Notes: generated by a model from the sequence alone, not told the origin. Shown: positions 47,448-57,452, counted from the stretch's first letter. The stretch: DNA of 64,000 nucleotides from Bradyrhizobium sediminis (GCF_018736085.1 NZ_CP076134.1:5342501-5406500); one strand, 5' to 3'. Translations and numbers: made by a program.

Positions 47448-48704
47448 ATGGGCCGCCTCGTGATGAAATTCGGCGGCACATCCGTCGCCAATATCGACCG
47501 TATCCGCAACGTCGCCCGCCATGTGAAGCGCGAGGTCGACGCCGGCCATGACGTCGCCGTGGTGGTTTCCGCGATGGCCGGCAAGACCAACGAGCTGGTG
47601 GACTGGTGCCGCGAGGCGTCTCCCATGCACGACGCGCGCGAATACGATGCCGTGGTGGCCTCGGGCGAACAGGTCACCGCCGGGCTATTGGCGATCGCGC
47701 TGCAGGCGCTCGGCATCCAGGCGCGCTCCTGGCAGGGCTGGCAGATCCCGATTCGGACCAGCGACGCCCACGCCTCGGCCCGGATTCTGGAGATCGACGG
47801 CTCCGAGATCATCGGCCGCTTCAAGGATCGCAAGGAGGTCGCCGTGGTGGCGGGCTTCCAGGGCATCAACCCGCAGACCAACCGGATCACCACGCTCGGC
47901 CGCGGCGGCTCCGATACCTCGGCGGTGGCGATCGCGGCCGCGATCCACGCCGACCGCTGCGATATCTATACCGACGTCGACGGCGTCTACACCACCGACC
48001 CGCGCGTGGTTCCAAAGGCGCGCAGGCTCGACAAGATCGCGTTCGAGGACATGCTGGAACTGGCCTCGCAGGGCGCCAAGGTGCTGCAGGTCCGTTCGGT
48101 GGAACTCGGCATGGTGCACAACATACCGGTGTTCGTCCGTTCCAGCTTCGACAAGCCCGAGGATATCGACCCGCACGCCAATCAGCCGCCGGGCACGCTG
48201 ATCTGCAGCGAGGAGGAAATCATGGAAAGCCACGTCGTCACCGGAATCGCCTTTTCCAAGGACGAAGCCCAGATCTCCGTCCGCCAGATCGAGGACAAGC
48301 CGGGCGTCGCCGCCGCGATCTTCGGGCCGCTGGCGGATGCCAATATCAACGTCGACATGATCGTGCAGAACGTCTCCGAGGACGGCAAGACCACCGACCT
48401 CACCTTCACGGTGCCGGCCTCGGACTACAACCGCGCCAAGGACACCATCACCGCGGCCAAGTGCAAGATCGGCTACGCGCGGCTCGACAGCGCCACCGAC
48501 GTCGCCAAGGTCTCGGTGATCGGCAGCGGCATGCGCAGCCATGCCGGCGTCGCGGCGATGGCGTTCAAGGCGCTGTCCGAGCGCAACATCAACATCCGCG
48601 CCATCACCACCTCCGAAATCAAGTTCTCGGTGCTGATCGACGCCGCCTACACCGAACTGGCGGTACGCACGCTGCACACGCTCTACGGGCTCGACCAGGT
48701 TTGA
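47448..48704 (+). CDS. lysC: Aspartate kinase
   Basis: A protein of 418 residues from ATG 47448 (MGRLVMKFGGTSVANIDRIRNVARHVKREV). The kinase domain has KFGGTSVA and TLGRGGSDTSAVAIAAA; two ACT domains at the C-terminus (VVTGIAFSKDEAQISV and AKVSVIGSGMRSHAGVAAM) give feedback control by lysine and threonine. It makes aspartyl phosphate for lysine, threonine and methionine. It is usually followed by ptsP in this group; here a GST and a VOC gene lie between. Confidence 0.97.
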   Translation: MGRLVMKFGGTSVANIDRIRNVARHVKREVDAGHDVAVVVSAMAGKTNELVDWCREASPMHDAREYDAVVASGEQVTAGLLAIALQALGIQARSWQGWQIPIRTSDAHASARILEIDGSEIIGRFKDRKEVAVVAGFQGINPQTNRITTLGRGGSDTSAVAIAAAIHADRCDIYTDVDGVYTTDPRVVPKARRLDKIAFEDMLELASQGAKVLQVRSVELGMVHNIPVFVRSSFDKPEDIDPHANQPPGTLICSEEEIMESHVVTGIAFSKDEAQISVRQIEDKPGVAAAIFGPLADANINVDMIVQNVSEDGKTTDLTFTVPASDYNRAKDTITAAKCKIGYARLDSATDVAKVSVIGSGMRSHAGVAAMAFKALSERNINIRAITTSEIKFSVLIDAAYTELAVRTLHTLYGLDQV

Positions 48705-48875
48705 GGGTGCCGGCTTCGATGTAGCGTCCCGCTTGCGGGGGAGGGCCGGGGTGGGGGTGCCCCTGCAAACACCGGCGGGAGACCACCGGGACCGACAATT
48801 GCTGCGGTGGCGATCTGAAGGTCGGCTTGCTGGCGGGGCTGCCGGCATCGGCTTTCGACCCAGAGCGGACCTCTA

Positions 48876-49526
48876 TCAGCCGCTCGATGCGGCGGTGAAA
48901 ACCGCCAATTGAGCGGCGAAAGCACGCTTGTAGGCGGGCCGCGCTTCGGCGCGGGCGATATAGGCAGAGAGGTTCGGATATTCATCCAAAATGCCCGATC
49001 CGCTCAACCTGAGCAGCACCGACACCATCAGCAGGTCACCGGCGCTGAACTCACCGTCGAGCCAGTCGGCGTCGCCAAGGCGATTGGAAAGTTCGCCCAG
49101 TCGGGCGCGGATGCGATCCTCGACAACGGGAAGTCGCTGCTCGTGCCAGGTCTTGTCGCGCTCCAGGAGCGTGGCGACTGCGCGATCCACGATCGGCGGC
49201 TCCATCGTGCTGAGTGCGGCGAACATCCATGAGATCGCGCGCGCCCGGGCATTCGCATCGTCCGGCAGCAGGCCCGCATGGCGCTCCGCAATATGGAGCA
49301 CGATGGCGCCCGACTCGAACAGCACGAGATCGCCTTCTTCATAAGTCGGAATCTGCCCGAAAGGATGAAGCGCTCGATGCGCGGCTTCTTTCATCTCACC
49401 GAACGAAAGAAGACGAACGTCGTAAGTCTGGCCAACTTCTTCAAACGCCCAGCGAACGCGCATATCACGCGCCAGTCCCCTGCCGCGATCGGGCGACGTA
49501 TTGAAGGCGGTAATGGTGGGGCTCAT
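48876..49526 (-). CDS. Glutathione S-transferase family protein
   Basis: A protein of 216 residues from ATG 49526, with GGAG before it. The N-terminal thioredoxin-like half reads AFNTSPDRGRGLARDMRVRWAFEEVGQTYDVRLLSFGEMKEAAHRALHPFGQIPTYEEGDLVLFESGAIVLHIAER; the ESGAI motif binds glutathione. The C-terminal half is helical. The substrate is unknown. It runs opposite to lysC and ptsP. Confidence 0.9.
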   Translation of the reverse strand: MSPTITAFNTSPDRGRGLARDMRVRWAFEEVGQTYDVRLLSFGEMKEAAHRALHPFGQIPTYEEGDLVLFESGAIVLHIAERHAGLLPDDANARARAISWMFAALSTMEPPIVDRAVATLLERDKTWHEQRLPVVEDRIRARLGELSNRLGDADWLDGEFSAGDLLMVSVLLRLSGSGILDEYPNLSAYIARAEARPAYKRAFAAQLAVFTAASSG

Positions 49527-49786
49527 AGGGAGGCTCCGGGCGACGGCATGACGCCGTCCAGCGTGACATGGGTCATGGGATCTTCTTTCGCATTGCCCCT
49601 CTCCGGGTTCTTCGCATCCCGAGGACGAACGGCCGGCGGGCCTCACGACACGCGCTCAAATTTTTTCTCGCGGACCGCCCTTGGGCGCCTCGGCACGCGA
49701 AGCGTCGGTGAAGCGGAAGGTTCCCGAAGTCCGCTTGCCGGAATCCACGAGGGACTTCGCTCGCCCTCCGTCCTATGGATGCTCGA
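49527..49786. other. Gap with possible gene remnant
   Basis: On the minus strand 49760-49656 reads AKSLVDSGKRTSGTFRF and on to a TGA, like a real protein C-terminus of about 34 residues, but an in-frame TAG lies twelve bases upstream of it. It might be a decayed gene fragment. I could not name a family. Confidence 0.25.
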
Positions 49787-50275
49787 TCAGCCCTCGCCCC
49801 GCCGCGCGGCCTCGATCCTGGCCACGTCGATCTTCCTCATCGCCATCATCGCCTCGAACACCCGCTTGGCGACCGCCTTGTCCGGATCGGCGATCCCCTC
49901 AGTCAGCTGACGGGGTGTGATCTGCCATGAGTAGCCCCAACGGTCCTTGCACCAGCCGCACGCGCTCTCCGCGCCGCCGTTGCCGACAATGGCGTCCCAG
50001 TACCGGTCGGTCTCGGCCTGGTCCTGCGTCTCGACCACGAACGAAACGGACTCGTTCGGCTTAAAGCCGGGGCCGCCGTTGAGCCCCATGAAAGGCGTCC
50101 CAAGCACGGTGAACTCCACTGTCAGCTCGACCCCTTCTGCGCCGTCGGGGAAGTCGCTGGGCGCCGCCATCGCCGCGCCTACATGGCTATCAGGGAAGAC
50201 GCTTGCATAAAATTCCGCGGCCTTCCGCGCCTCGCCATGGTCGAACCACAGGCAGTTGGTCATCTTGCCGGCCAT
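49787..50275 (-). CDS. VOC-family (PhnB/3-demethylubiquinone-methyltransferase-like) protein
   Basis: A protein of 162 residues from ATG 50275 with GGGAGAAGGATA before it. MTNCLWFDHGEARKAAEFYASVFPDSHVG and MGLNGGPGFKPNESVSFVVET are typical of the PhnB-like glyoxalase-fold group; WCKDRWGYSWQITP follows. The name 3-demethylubiquinone methyltransferase in databases is misleading; the activity is unknown. It is cotranscribed at most with the GST gene downstream. Confidence 0.9.
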   Translation of the reverse strand: MAGKMTNCLWFDHGEARKAAEFYASVFPDSHVGAAMAAPSDFPDGAEGVELTVEFTVLGTPFMGLNGGPGFKPNESVSFVVETQDQAETDRYWDAIVGNGGAESACGWCKDRWGYSWQITPRQLTEGIADPDKAVAKRVFEAMMAMRKIDVARIEAARRGEG

Positions 50276-50343
50276 TATCCTTCTCCCTTGCTTGGTCCGT
50301 CTCGAAACCTGTTCCTGTTCCCCCCCCGGCGCTCCGCGCGTCG

Positions 50344-50374
50344 ACCTCCCCCGCAAGCGCGGGAGAGGTAAGAA
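50344..50374. repeat. Short hairpin repeat, family F
   Basis: GACCTCCCCCGC and GCGGGAGAGGT pair. It lies upstream of the VOC gene. Confidence 0.45.
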
Positions 50375-50687
50375 TGCTCGCCGAACGATGGAATTCGAAC
50401 GCTGCAATCATTCATTTTAGAATGATTTTCCCTTAGCGGGCGCAGCATTGGGCTGACAGAGACGTTATCGCCTCTGGCAGGCGTTTTGCTTGGCAAAACA
50501 AGCCTCAATTCGCTATACGGCCAGACAGGTGGGTTGCCGCAAACTGTGCCACAGTTTTAGCGACGCTGATTCGGCCGGTTTCGGACCTTGCGGCGCCGCC
50601 GAATGAATAAAATTGTTGTTTTTCTTGGATTTAGCGCCAGCTCCCGGCCACCCCGGATGTTGGCTTCTTGGGGGGAGGTATCGGCAC

Positions 50688-52955
50688 ATGCGGAGCGCGT
50701 CGGGAGGCCCCCGCGTCTTGCTGAGACGGCTCCGCGAAACCATGGCGGAGCAGGTCTCGGCCCAGGAACGCCTGGACAAGATCGTGGTGCTGATCGCCGC
50801 CAACATGGTGGCCGAGGTCTGCTCGACCTATGTGCTGCGCGTCGACAACACGCTGGAGCTCTACGCCACCGAAGGCCTCAACCGCGACGCCGTCCACAGG
50901 ACCGTGCTGAGCGCCCATGAGGGCCTCGTCGGCCTCGTCGCCAGCGAGGCGACGCCGCTCAACCTGAGCGACGCGCAAAACCACCCGGCATTCTCGTTCC
51001 GCCCGGAAACCGGCGAAGAAATCTACCATTCCTTCCTCGGCGTTCCGATCCTGCGCGCCGGCAACACGCTCGGCGTGCTGGTGGTGCAGAACCGCGCCAA
51101 GCGCACCTATGTCGAGGAAGAGGTCGAGGCGCTGCAGACCACCGCCATGGTGCTGGCGGAGATGATCGCGTCCGGCGAATTGGCCGCCCTCGCACAGCCC
51201 GGCGCCGAGCCCGCCGCGCGGCATTCCTTGCACAAGACCGGGGCAATCCTGTCCGACGGCATCGCGCTCGGCCACGTGGTGCTGCACGAGCCGCGCGTCG
51301 TCATCACCAATTACATCGCCGAGGACCTGCCGAAGGAAATCAAGCGGCTCGACACCGCGCTGGCCAAACTGCGCGCCGACCTCGACCGCATGCTGGAGCG
51401 CGGCGACGTCGCCGAAGGCGGCGAGCACCGCGACGTGCTGGAAGCCTACCGGATGTTCGCCAACGATCACGGCTGGTCGCACAAGCTGCATGAAGCGGTC
51501 GCCACCGGCCTGACCGCGGAGGCCGCCGTCGAGCGCGTGCAGTCCGATACCCGCGCCCGCATGCTGCGCTCCACCGATCCGTATTTGCGCGACCGCCTGC
51601 ACGATCTGGAGGATCTCGGCCATCGCCTGATGCGGCAGCTGGTGGGGCAGGATCACGCGCCGTCCCGGGAACAGTTGCCCGACAACGCCATCCTGATCGC
51701 GCGCGCGATGGGCCCCGCGGCCCTGCTCGACTACGACCGCAAGCGCCTGCGCGGACTGGTGCTGGAGGAAGGCACCGCCAATTCCCACGTCTCGATCGTG
51801 GCGCGCGCGCTCGGCATCCCCGCGGTCGGCGAGATCGCCAACGCGCCCGGCATCGCCGATCCCGGCGACGCCATCATCGTCGACGGCACCTCGGGCTCGA
51901 TCTATGTCCGCCCGTCGGCCGAAATCGAATCGGCCTATGCGGAACGGGTGCGGTTTCGCGCCAGAAGGCAGGCGCAATATTCGGCGCTGCGCGACAAGCC
52001 CTGCGTGACCAGGGACGGCCAGAAGATCGAACTCATGATCAATGCCGGCCTGATCATCGATCTGCCGCACATCGACGACACCGGCAGCGCCGGCATCGGG
52101 CTGTTCCGCACCGAATTGCAGTTCATGGTCGGCCAGAGCCTGCCGCGCTCCAGCGACCAGCTAGCGCTGTACCGCGCGGTGCTGGACGCCGCAGGTCCGA
52201 AGCCGGTGACATTCCGCACCCTCGACATTGGCGGCGACAAGGCGCTGCCCTATATGGAGACCGTGATCGAGGAAAATCCCGCGCTCGGCTGGCGCGCGAT
52301 CCGGCTCGGCCTGGATCGCCCTGGCCTGCTGCGCGGCCAGATCCGCGCGCTGCTGCGGGCCGGCGGTGGCCGCGCGCTGCGCATCATGTTCCCGATGGTT
52401 TCCGAAGTCGCCGAATTCGATGCCGCCAAGAGCATCGTCGAGCGCGAACTGACCTATCTGCGCCAGCACGGCCACGCGCTGCCGGAACGCATCGACGTCG
52501 GCACGATGGTGGAAGTGCCGGCGCTGCTCTACCAGCTCGACGAACTCCTGAAAAAGGTCGATTTCGTCTCGGTCGGATCCAACGACCTGTTCCAGTTCCT
52601 GTTCGCGGTCGACCGCGGCAATGCCAAGGTGTCCGAACGGTTCGACCCCTTGTCCGCGCCGATCCTGCGGGCGTTGCGCGAGATCGCGCAGAAGGCCAAT
52701 GCGGCGAAGAAATCCGCATCGCTGTGCGGCGAGATGGCGTCCAAGCCGCTCGGTGCGCTGGCACTGATCGCCCTGGGCTACCGCTCGCTGTCGCTGTCGG
52801 CCACCGCGCACGGCCCGGTCAAGGCGCTGATCCTCGACCTCGACGCCAAGAAGGCCGAAGCCGTGATGACGCCACTGCTCGACGCGCCGTCCGGCAGTGT
52901 GTCGATCCGCCAGAAGCTGACGGAATTTGCCGAGGCCGAGGGGCTGTCGTTGTAG
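50688..52955 (+). CDS. ptsP: Phosphoenolpyruvate-protein phosphotransferase PtsP (EI-Ntr)
   Basis: A protein of 755 residues from ATG 50688, preceded by GGGGGGAGG. A GAF domain (about 20-165, LYATEGLNRDAVHRTVLSAHEGLVGLVA) precedes the PEP-utiliser N-terminal domain, the phospho-histidine domain (GTANSHVSIVARALGIPAVG) and the PEP-binding barrel (GIGLFRTELQFM; FVSVGSNDLFQFLFAVDRGN). It starts the nitrogen-related phosphotransfer chain to NPr and EIIA-Ntr, which controls potassium, stringent response and PHB. The GAF domain may bind glutamine in relatives. prfA follows. Confidence 0.96.
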   Translation: MRSASGGPRVLLRRLRETMAEQVSAQERLDKIVVLIAANMVAEVCSTYVLRVDNTLELYATEGLNRDAVHRTVLSAHEGLVGLVASEATPLNLSDAQNHPAFSFRPETGEEIYHSFLGVPILRAGNTLGVLVVQNRAKRTYVEEEVEALQTTAMVLAEMIASGELAALAQPGAEPAARHSLHKTGAILSDGIALGHVVLHEPRVVITNYIAEDLPKEIKRLDTALAKLRADLDRMLERGDVAEGGEHRDVLEAYRMFANDHGWSHKLHEAVATGLTAEAAVERVQSDTRARMLRSTDPYLRDRLHDLEDLGHRLMRQLVGQDHAPSREQLPDNAILIARAMGPAALLDYDRKRLRGLVLEEGTANSHVSIVARALGIPAVGEIANAPGIADPGDAIIVDGTSGSIYVRPSAEIESAYAERVRFRARRQAQYSALRDKPCVTRDGQKIELMINAGLIIDLPHIDDTGSAGIGLFRTELQFMVGQSLPRSSDQLALYRAVLDAAGPKPVTFRTLDIGGDKALPYMETVIEENPALGWRAIRLGLDRPGLLRGQIRALLRAGGGRALRIMFPMVSEVAEFDAAKSIVERELTYLRQHGHALPERIDVGTMVEVPALLYQLDELLKKVDFVSVGSNDLFQFLFAVDRGNAKVSERFDPLSAPILRALREIAQKANAAKKSASLCGEMASKPLGALALIALGYRSLSLSATAHGPVKALILDLDAKKAEAVMTPLLDAPSGSVSIRQKLTEFAEAEGLSL

Positions 52956-53061
52956 CGAGGCCCTGCCCGCACAACGCTCCCCAAGTTCCTAGTTGACGCG
53001 CATTCCTTGCGCAAAACCGGTATCCACTCTTGCTGAATGCACGTGTATTCGAGACCTGACC

Positions 53062-54147
53062 ATGTCGATGCTCCCCGAAGCCAAACTTGATATTCTGCTG
53101 GCGCACCACGCATCCCTCGAGGCGCAGTTGCTCGGCCAGGTGAACTCGGAAGCCTACGTCAAGATCACGCGCGAACTCGCCGAGCTCAACCCGCTGATCG
53201 ACGCCGTCAAAGCCTACCGCGCCGCCGACAGGGAAATCGCCGATATCGAGGCGCTGATATCGGATCCCGCGACCGAGCCGGAGATGCGCGTCATGGCGGA
53301 GGCCGAGCGTGAAACGCTTGCCGCACGCGTGCTCGAACTGGCGCAGCAGATCCGCGTGGCGCTGTTGCCCAAGGACGCCATGGACGACCGCAACGTAGTG
53401 CTGGAAATCCGCGCCGGCACCGGCGGCGACGAGGCCGCATTGTTCGCGGGCGACCTGTTCCGGATGTATGAGCGGTTCGCGGCCCTGCAGGGCTGGAAGG
53501 TCGAGGTGATCTCCGCCAGCGAAGGCACCATGGGCGGCTACAAGGAAATCATCGCCGAGGTGAAGGGTCGCGGCGCTTTCGCCAAACTAAAATTCGAATC
53601 CGGCGTGCACCGGGTGCAGCGGGTGCCCGATACCGAGACGCAGGGGCGCATCCACACTTCGGCGGCGACGGTAGCGGTGCTGCCGGAGGTCGAGGAGGTC
53701 GACGTCGACATCAAGAGCGACGATTTGAAGATCGACACCATGCGTGCGCAAGGCGCCGGCGGCCAGCACGTCAACAAGACCGAATCCGCGATCCGCATCA
53801 CCCATATTCCGACCGGCATCGTGGTGATGATGCAGGACAGCCGCTCGCAGCACAAGAATCGGGCGTCGGCGATGAACATCCTGCGCTCCCGCATCTACGA
53901 CGCCGAGCAGCAGCGCATCAATGCGACCCGCGCGGCGGACCGCCGCGAGAAGGTCGGGTCCGGCGACCGCTCCGAGCGCATCCGCACCTATAACTTCCCG
54001 CAAGGCCGCGTCACCGATCACCGCATCAATCTCACGCTCTACAAACTCCCGCAGGTGATCGCGGGCGAAGCCCTCGGCGAGCTGGTCGATGCACTGACGA
54101 CGGAGCATCAGGCGGCGCAGCTCGCCGCCCAGGGCGCGGCGGCGTGA
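53062..54147 (+). CDS. prfA: Peptide chain release factor 1
   Basis: A protein of 361 residues from ATG 53062 ([23 protein letters not shown]). The GGQ loop is in [22 protein letters not shown], where Gln is methylated by PrmC. The anticodon-like element for RF1 (PxT) lies in [19 protein letters not shown] upstream. It terminates translation at UAA and UAG. prmC follows after repeat C3. Confidence 0.97.
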   Translation: MSMLPEAKLDILLAHHASLEAQLLGQVNSEAYVKITRELAELNPLIDAVKAYRAADREIADIEALISDPATEPEMRVMAEAERETLAARVLELAQQIRVALLPKDAMDDRNVVLEIRAGTGGDEAALFAGDLFRMYERFAALQGWKVEVISASEGTMGGYKEIIAEVKGRGAFAKLKFESGVHRVQRVPDTETQGRIHTSAATVAVLPEVEEVDVDIKSDDLKIDTMRAQGAGGQHVNKTESAIRITHIPTGIVVMMQDSRSQHKNRASAMNILRSRIYDAEQQRINATRAADRREKVGSGDRSERIRTYNFPQGRVTDHRINLTLYKLPQVIAGEALGELVDALTTEHQAAQLAAQGAAA

Positions 54148-54154
54148 GCACCTT

Positions 54155-54285
54155 GTCGTCCCGGCCAAGCGAAGCGCGAGCCGGGACCCATAACCACAGA
54201 CGCTCGTTGTCACGGGAGGTATCAACCTCCACCACCCATATCGTGAGGCCGCGGCGTATGGGTCCCCGCTTTCGCGGGGACGACG
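54155..54285. repeat. Palindromic repeat, family C copy 3
   Basis: GTCGTCCCGGCCAAGCGAAGCGCGAGCCGGGACCCATAACC on the left in several blocks, and GTATGGGTCCCCGCTTTCGCGGGGACGACG on the right. It separates prfA and prmC. Confidence 0.75.
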
Positions 54286-54313
54286 CATGGATAGTGTTGG
54301 GCGAGGACGCGGC

Positions 54314-55198
54314 ATGACCGATTCCTTCGCCGGTCAAACCGTCGAGATCGCGCGGCGCTCGTTGACTACCCGGCTCAAGGCCGGCGGCGTCGACTCCGCC
54401 GAACTCGACGCGCGGATGCTGGTCGGTGCTGTGCTCGGTCTCGATCTTACCGGCCTGATCACGGCCGCCGGCCGGCTTGTCACGCCGGTCGAATCGATTC
54501 GTCTCGAGGATTTTGCGCGCCGCCGCATCAATGGCGAGCCGGTCGCGCGCATGCTCGGAACCAGGGAGTTCTGGGGACTGCCGCTCACCCTCTCGGCCGC
54601 GACGCTGGTGCCGAGGCCTGACACAGAAACCGTGGTCGAATTGGCGCTGGAAGTGCTGCGCGGGACGCCGCGTCCGGATGGCCGGATGCGCATCGCCGAC
54701 ATCGGCACCGGTTCGGGCGCGATTTTGCTGGCGCTGCTATCCGAACTGCCCGGCGCGTACGGGATAGGCACGGACATCAGCGTGACGGCGCTGCAGACGG
54801 CGCGCGCCAACGCCGTCGATCTCGGGCTTGCCGGCCGTGCCGGCTTCGTGGCCTGCGATTATGCGGCGGCATTGTCAGGCCCGTTCGATCTGATCGTTTC
54901 GAATCCGCCCTACATCCGCTCGGCCGATATCGCCGGTCTCGCGGCCGAGGTCCGGGATCACGATCCGCTTCGCGCGCTCGACGGCGGCCCGGACGGGCTT
55001 GATGCCTATCGCGCACTCATCCCGCAGGCGGCACGGCTGCTGGCGCCAAAGGGCGCACTCGTCGTGGAAGTGGGACAGGGCCAGGACGGCGATGTCGGGG
55101 GTCTGATGACGGTGGCTGGGTTAACGCAGCAGGAGCCTGCCAGGGTCGATCTGGCCGGTATCCGCCGGGCGGTCGCCGGCCGGAAAAAGCCGTCATAA
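54314..55198 (+). CDS. prmC: Release factor glutamine N5-methyltransferase
   Basis: A protein of 294 residues from ATG 54314. SAM-binding IADIGTGSGAILLALLSELPGA and the catalytic NPPY in IVSNPPYIRSADIAGL are complete. The N-terminal helical bundle (ARRSLTTRLKAGGVDSAELDARMLVGAVLG) binds the release factor. It methylates the GGQ glutamine of RF1 and RF2; position after prfA is the classic arrangement. Confidence 0.97.
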   Translation: MTDSFAGQTVEIARRSLTTRLKAGGVDSAELDARMLVGAVLGLDLTGLITAAGRLVTPVESIRLEDFARRRINGEPVARMLGTREFWGLPLTLSAATLVPRPDTETVVELALEVLRGTPRPDGRMRIADIGTGSGAILLALLSELPGAYGIGTDISVTALQTARANAVDLGLAGRAGFVACDYAAALSGPFDLIVSNPPYIRSADIAGLAAEVRDHDPLRALDGGPDGLDAYRALIPQAARLLAPKGALVVEVGQGQDGDVGGLMTVAGLTQQEPARVDLAGIRRAVAGRKKPS

Positions 55199-55694
55199 AG
55201 CCCGATTGGAAGGCAAAAAAACCACTTGGAATATCGCCCGGGAGCGACTACGTTCTGGTCACAACATCGGTCCAGGGTTGCTGGCCCCGTAGATGCCCCC
55301 CGAAGGGATATTGCGGGTGGAAGCCAGAGTTCTCAAAGCGAGAGCCCGCCCCGAGTGAAAGGTTCCAAAACGCAGGTCCAGTTGAGCGCGATGGCTGAAA
55401 GAGCTGCGCTGCTTCCGACCGCAAAGCGAACGAAAGCCTAATATTGCGCTTGAAAACTCACGCAAGAAACCTGTGCTTGTTTTGGCAGGCGGACTGATTT
55501 GATACAGCCAGCGGCGTAGGCTGGGTGTTGGGGAGCGCGTCTTTGCGCGACGTACGGCAGAATCTGTGTGGAACTGCACTGCGGTCGCAGTGACGCATGC
55601 CGGACGTAACGATGACAACGGCAATCCAAAGCTCACTACTTCAAGGCTCACAACTTCAAGGCTGGTAACTTAAGGGCTGGAATAAAGGCGAGAC
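55199..55694. other. 496-bp non-coding gap upstream of DUF4167
   Basis: No gene was supported. It has a less GC-rich, unusual texture, with AAAAAAACCAC near 55216 and GCGAGAGCCCGCC near 55341. Three tandem 15-base units sit at its right end. A leader or small RNA is possible but I recognise no known family. Confidence 0.4.
55632..55676 (+). repeat. Three tandem 15-base repeats
   Basis: CTCACTACTTCAAGG (55632-55646), CTCACAACTTCAAGG (55647-55661) and CTGGTAACTTAAGGG (55662-55676) follow one another without gaps, ending 18 bases before the DUF4167 start. The repeats contain AAGG, so they could affect ribosome access. Confidence 0.7.
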
Positions 55695-56450
55695 ATGAGA
55701 AACGGTCAGAATCAAAATAAGCGGATGCGCAATCGGAGCAATCAGAACCGAGGTGACGGCGGCCGGCGCGGCCAGAACCCGATGACCCGGGTTTTCGAGT
55801 CCAATGGACCCGACATCAAGATCCGCGGCACCGCATCCCATGTCGCGGAAAAATACGTGCAGCTGGCGCGCGACGCGCGCTCTTCCGGCGACCCGGTAGC
55901 CGCTGAAAATTACTACCAGCACGCCGAGCATTATTTCCGCCTGATTGCCGCAGCGCAGGAACAGTTCCGGCAGAGCCAGCCGCAGCCGCGCACCGAGAAC
56001 GAAATGCCCACCGCCGACGGCGATGACGACGAGGGCGAGAGTTTCTCGCATTTCGGGCAGGAACCCGGCTTCGTTCCGGCGCAGCCGCAGCCCTTCGTGC
56101 CCCGCGAGCACGCCCAGCGCGGCGACCACCAGCGCGATGGGCAAACCTATCAGTCGCGCGACCAGCATCAGCCGCGCGAACACCGCGAGCATCGCGAACA
56201 TCGTCCGCAACCGCAGTTTCAGCCGCAACCGCAACCGCAGCCGGTGATTGCCGACAGCGGTGGCGTCGACCGCCTGCCGTCGTTCATCACCGGACCGCAG
56301 CCGCAGATCAGCGGCGGCCCGGGCGGCTTCGAAGGCGGCGAGCGCGAGCGCTTCCCGCGCCGGCGCCGCCGGCCGCACGGCCCACGCCCCGAAGGGGTCG
56401 CCGCCGCGCCTGCTGCGCCCAGCGAGGATTTCAATCCGGGGAACGAGTAA
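55695..56450 (+). CDS. DUF4167 domain protein
   Basis: A protein of 251 residues. A basic, Asn/Gln-rich start (MRNGQNQNKRMRNRSNQNRG) is followed by the conserved segment RVFESNGPDIKIRGTASHVAEKYVQLARDA and AENYYQHAEHYFRLIAAAQ. The rest is low-complexity with Gln/Pro and His/Arg runs. It looks like an RNA-associated protein and is always downstream of prmC in this group. The function is unknown. AAAGGCGAG precedes the ATG. Confidence 0.9.
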   Translation: MRNGQNQNKRMRNRSNQNRGDGGRRGQNPMTRVFESNGPDIKIRGTASHVAEKYVQLARDARSSGDPVAAENYYQHAEHYFRLIAAAQEQFRQSQPQPRTENEMPTADGDDDEGESFSHFGQEPGFVPAQPQPFVPREHAQRGDHQRDGQTYQSRDQHQPREHREHREHRPQPQFQPQPQPQPVIADSGGVDRLPSFITGPQPQISGGPGGFEGGERERFPRRRRRPHGPRPEGVAAAPAAPSEDFNPGNE

Positions 56451-56484
56451 GCAGGCGACGTGGCGTTCGTCGTGAGCGCTTCTC

Positions 56485-56514
56485 TTCACCCTCCCCCTCC
56501 AGGGGAGGGCAAGA
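56485..56514. repeat. Short hairpin repeat, family F
   Basis: TTCACCCTCCCCC and GGGGAGGGCAAGAA pair. It lies between convergent DUF4167 and methyltransferase genes and could end both transcripts. Confidence 0.5.
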
Positions 56515-56545
56515 AAATCGAAGGCCGCAATATAAAGTTTTGATT

Positions 56546-57304
56546 TTACCGCCGCAGCGGCGGCGAATCGTCCCGCTGCAGTGACGACGGCACCAACACC
56601 GGCTCAAGCGCCGGAATCAGCCGCGTGCGCTCGCGGTGCGCGGGGATCGCGCGGTAGACCTGCTTGGTGGCTTCCACGATATGCACGCCGGCAAACGGCA
56701 GCGACAGCGCCGCGCCGACCCGCTCCCATGCCATCGCCGAGCGCAGGAACCAGCCGCCGGCAACCGGCGGCATGAACAGCGCCTCGCCCCAGGACGCCGG
56801 CGTGAACCAGGTCTGCCGCAGCAATTGCGTGATCTGCGAGCGCGAATAGGGCCGGCCGTGACCGAACGGCGTGTTGTCGGTGCGCGTCCACACCCCGCGC
56901 CGGTTCGGAATGACGGCCATCATCCGCCCCGAGGGCGCCAGCACCCGCCACACCTCGCGCAACAGGCCTTCGGGATCGTCGGACATTTCCAGCGCATGAA
57001 TCAGCAGGATGCGGTCGACGGCGGCGTCCGGCAGCGGCAGCGAAAGTTCATCGACCAGCGTTGCCAGCGTCGGCCGCGCGGTCGGCCATTTCAGCACGCC
57101 CTGGGCCGCCGGCATGAAGGCGATGCAGCGCTCTGAATCCTCGCGGAACAGACCGAGATAGGGCGTCGGATAGCCGAGACCGAGCACGCGCTGACCCTGC
57201 GCGTTGGGCCAGCGCGCGTGAATGCCGCGGTTGATCAGCCGCCGCGCCACGATGCCGAGGCGCTGCGAATAGAAATTGCGGAGGTCGATGACATCGATGG
57301 TCAT
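56546..57304 (-). CDS. Class I SAM-dependent methyltransferase
   Basis: A protein of 252 residues. MTIDVIDLRNFYSQRLGIVARRLINRGI leads in; QRVLGLGYPTPYLGLF is the SAM loop in degenerate form and ILLIHALEMSDDPEGLLREVWRVLAPSGRMMAVIPNRRGVW is the typical motif with carrier strand. The substrate is unknown. The gene is divergent from gloB with about 150 bp between. Confidence 0.88.
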   Translation of the reverse strand: MTIDVIDLRNFYSQRLGIVARRLINRGIHARWPNAQGQRVLGLGYPTPYLGLFREDSERCIAFMPAAQGVLKWPTARPTLATLVDELSLPLPDAAVDRILLIHALEMSDDPEGLLREVWRVLAPSGRMMAVIPNRRGVWTRTDNTPFGHGRPYSRSQITQLLRQTWFTPASWGEALFMPPVAGGWFLRSAMAWERVGAALSLPFAGVHIVEATKQVYRAIPAHRERTRLIPALEPVLVPSSLQRDDSPPLRR

Positions 57305-57452
57305 GACCGCAATCTAACACGCCGCAGGGCTGAACGGCGCGCCGAATATGGCATTGCCTGTGAAGCGTTAACGCCATATTTCATGCCCATATGCGGCGGT
57401 ACCAGCGTGGCCGCACCGCTGGATGACGCCTCACCCGGACCACGGAGATATC

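Noticed and set aside
50631..52070. 479-codon open frame antisense to ptsP
   Set aside because: Shadow frame of a well-identified gene.
55632..55676. CRISPR-like array
   Set aside because: Three directly adjoining 15-mers without spacers; no cas genes anywhere in the window.
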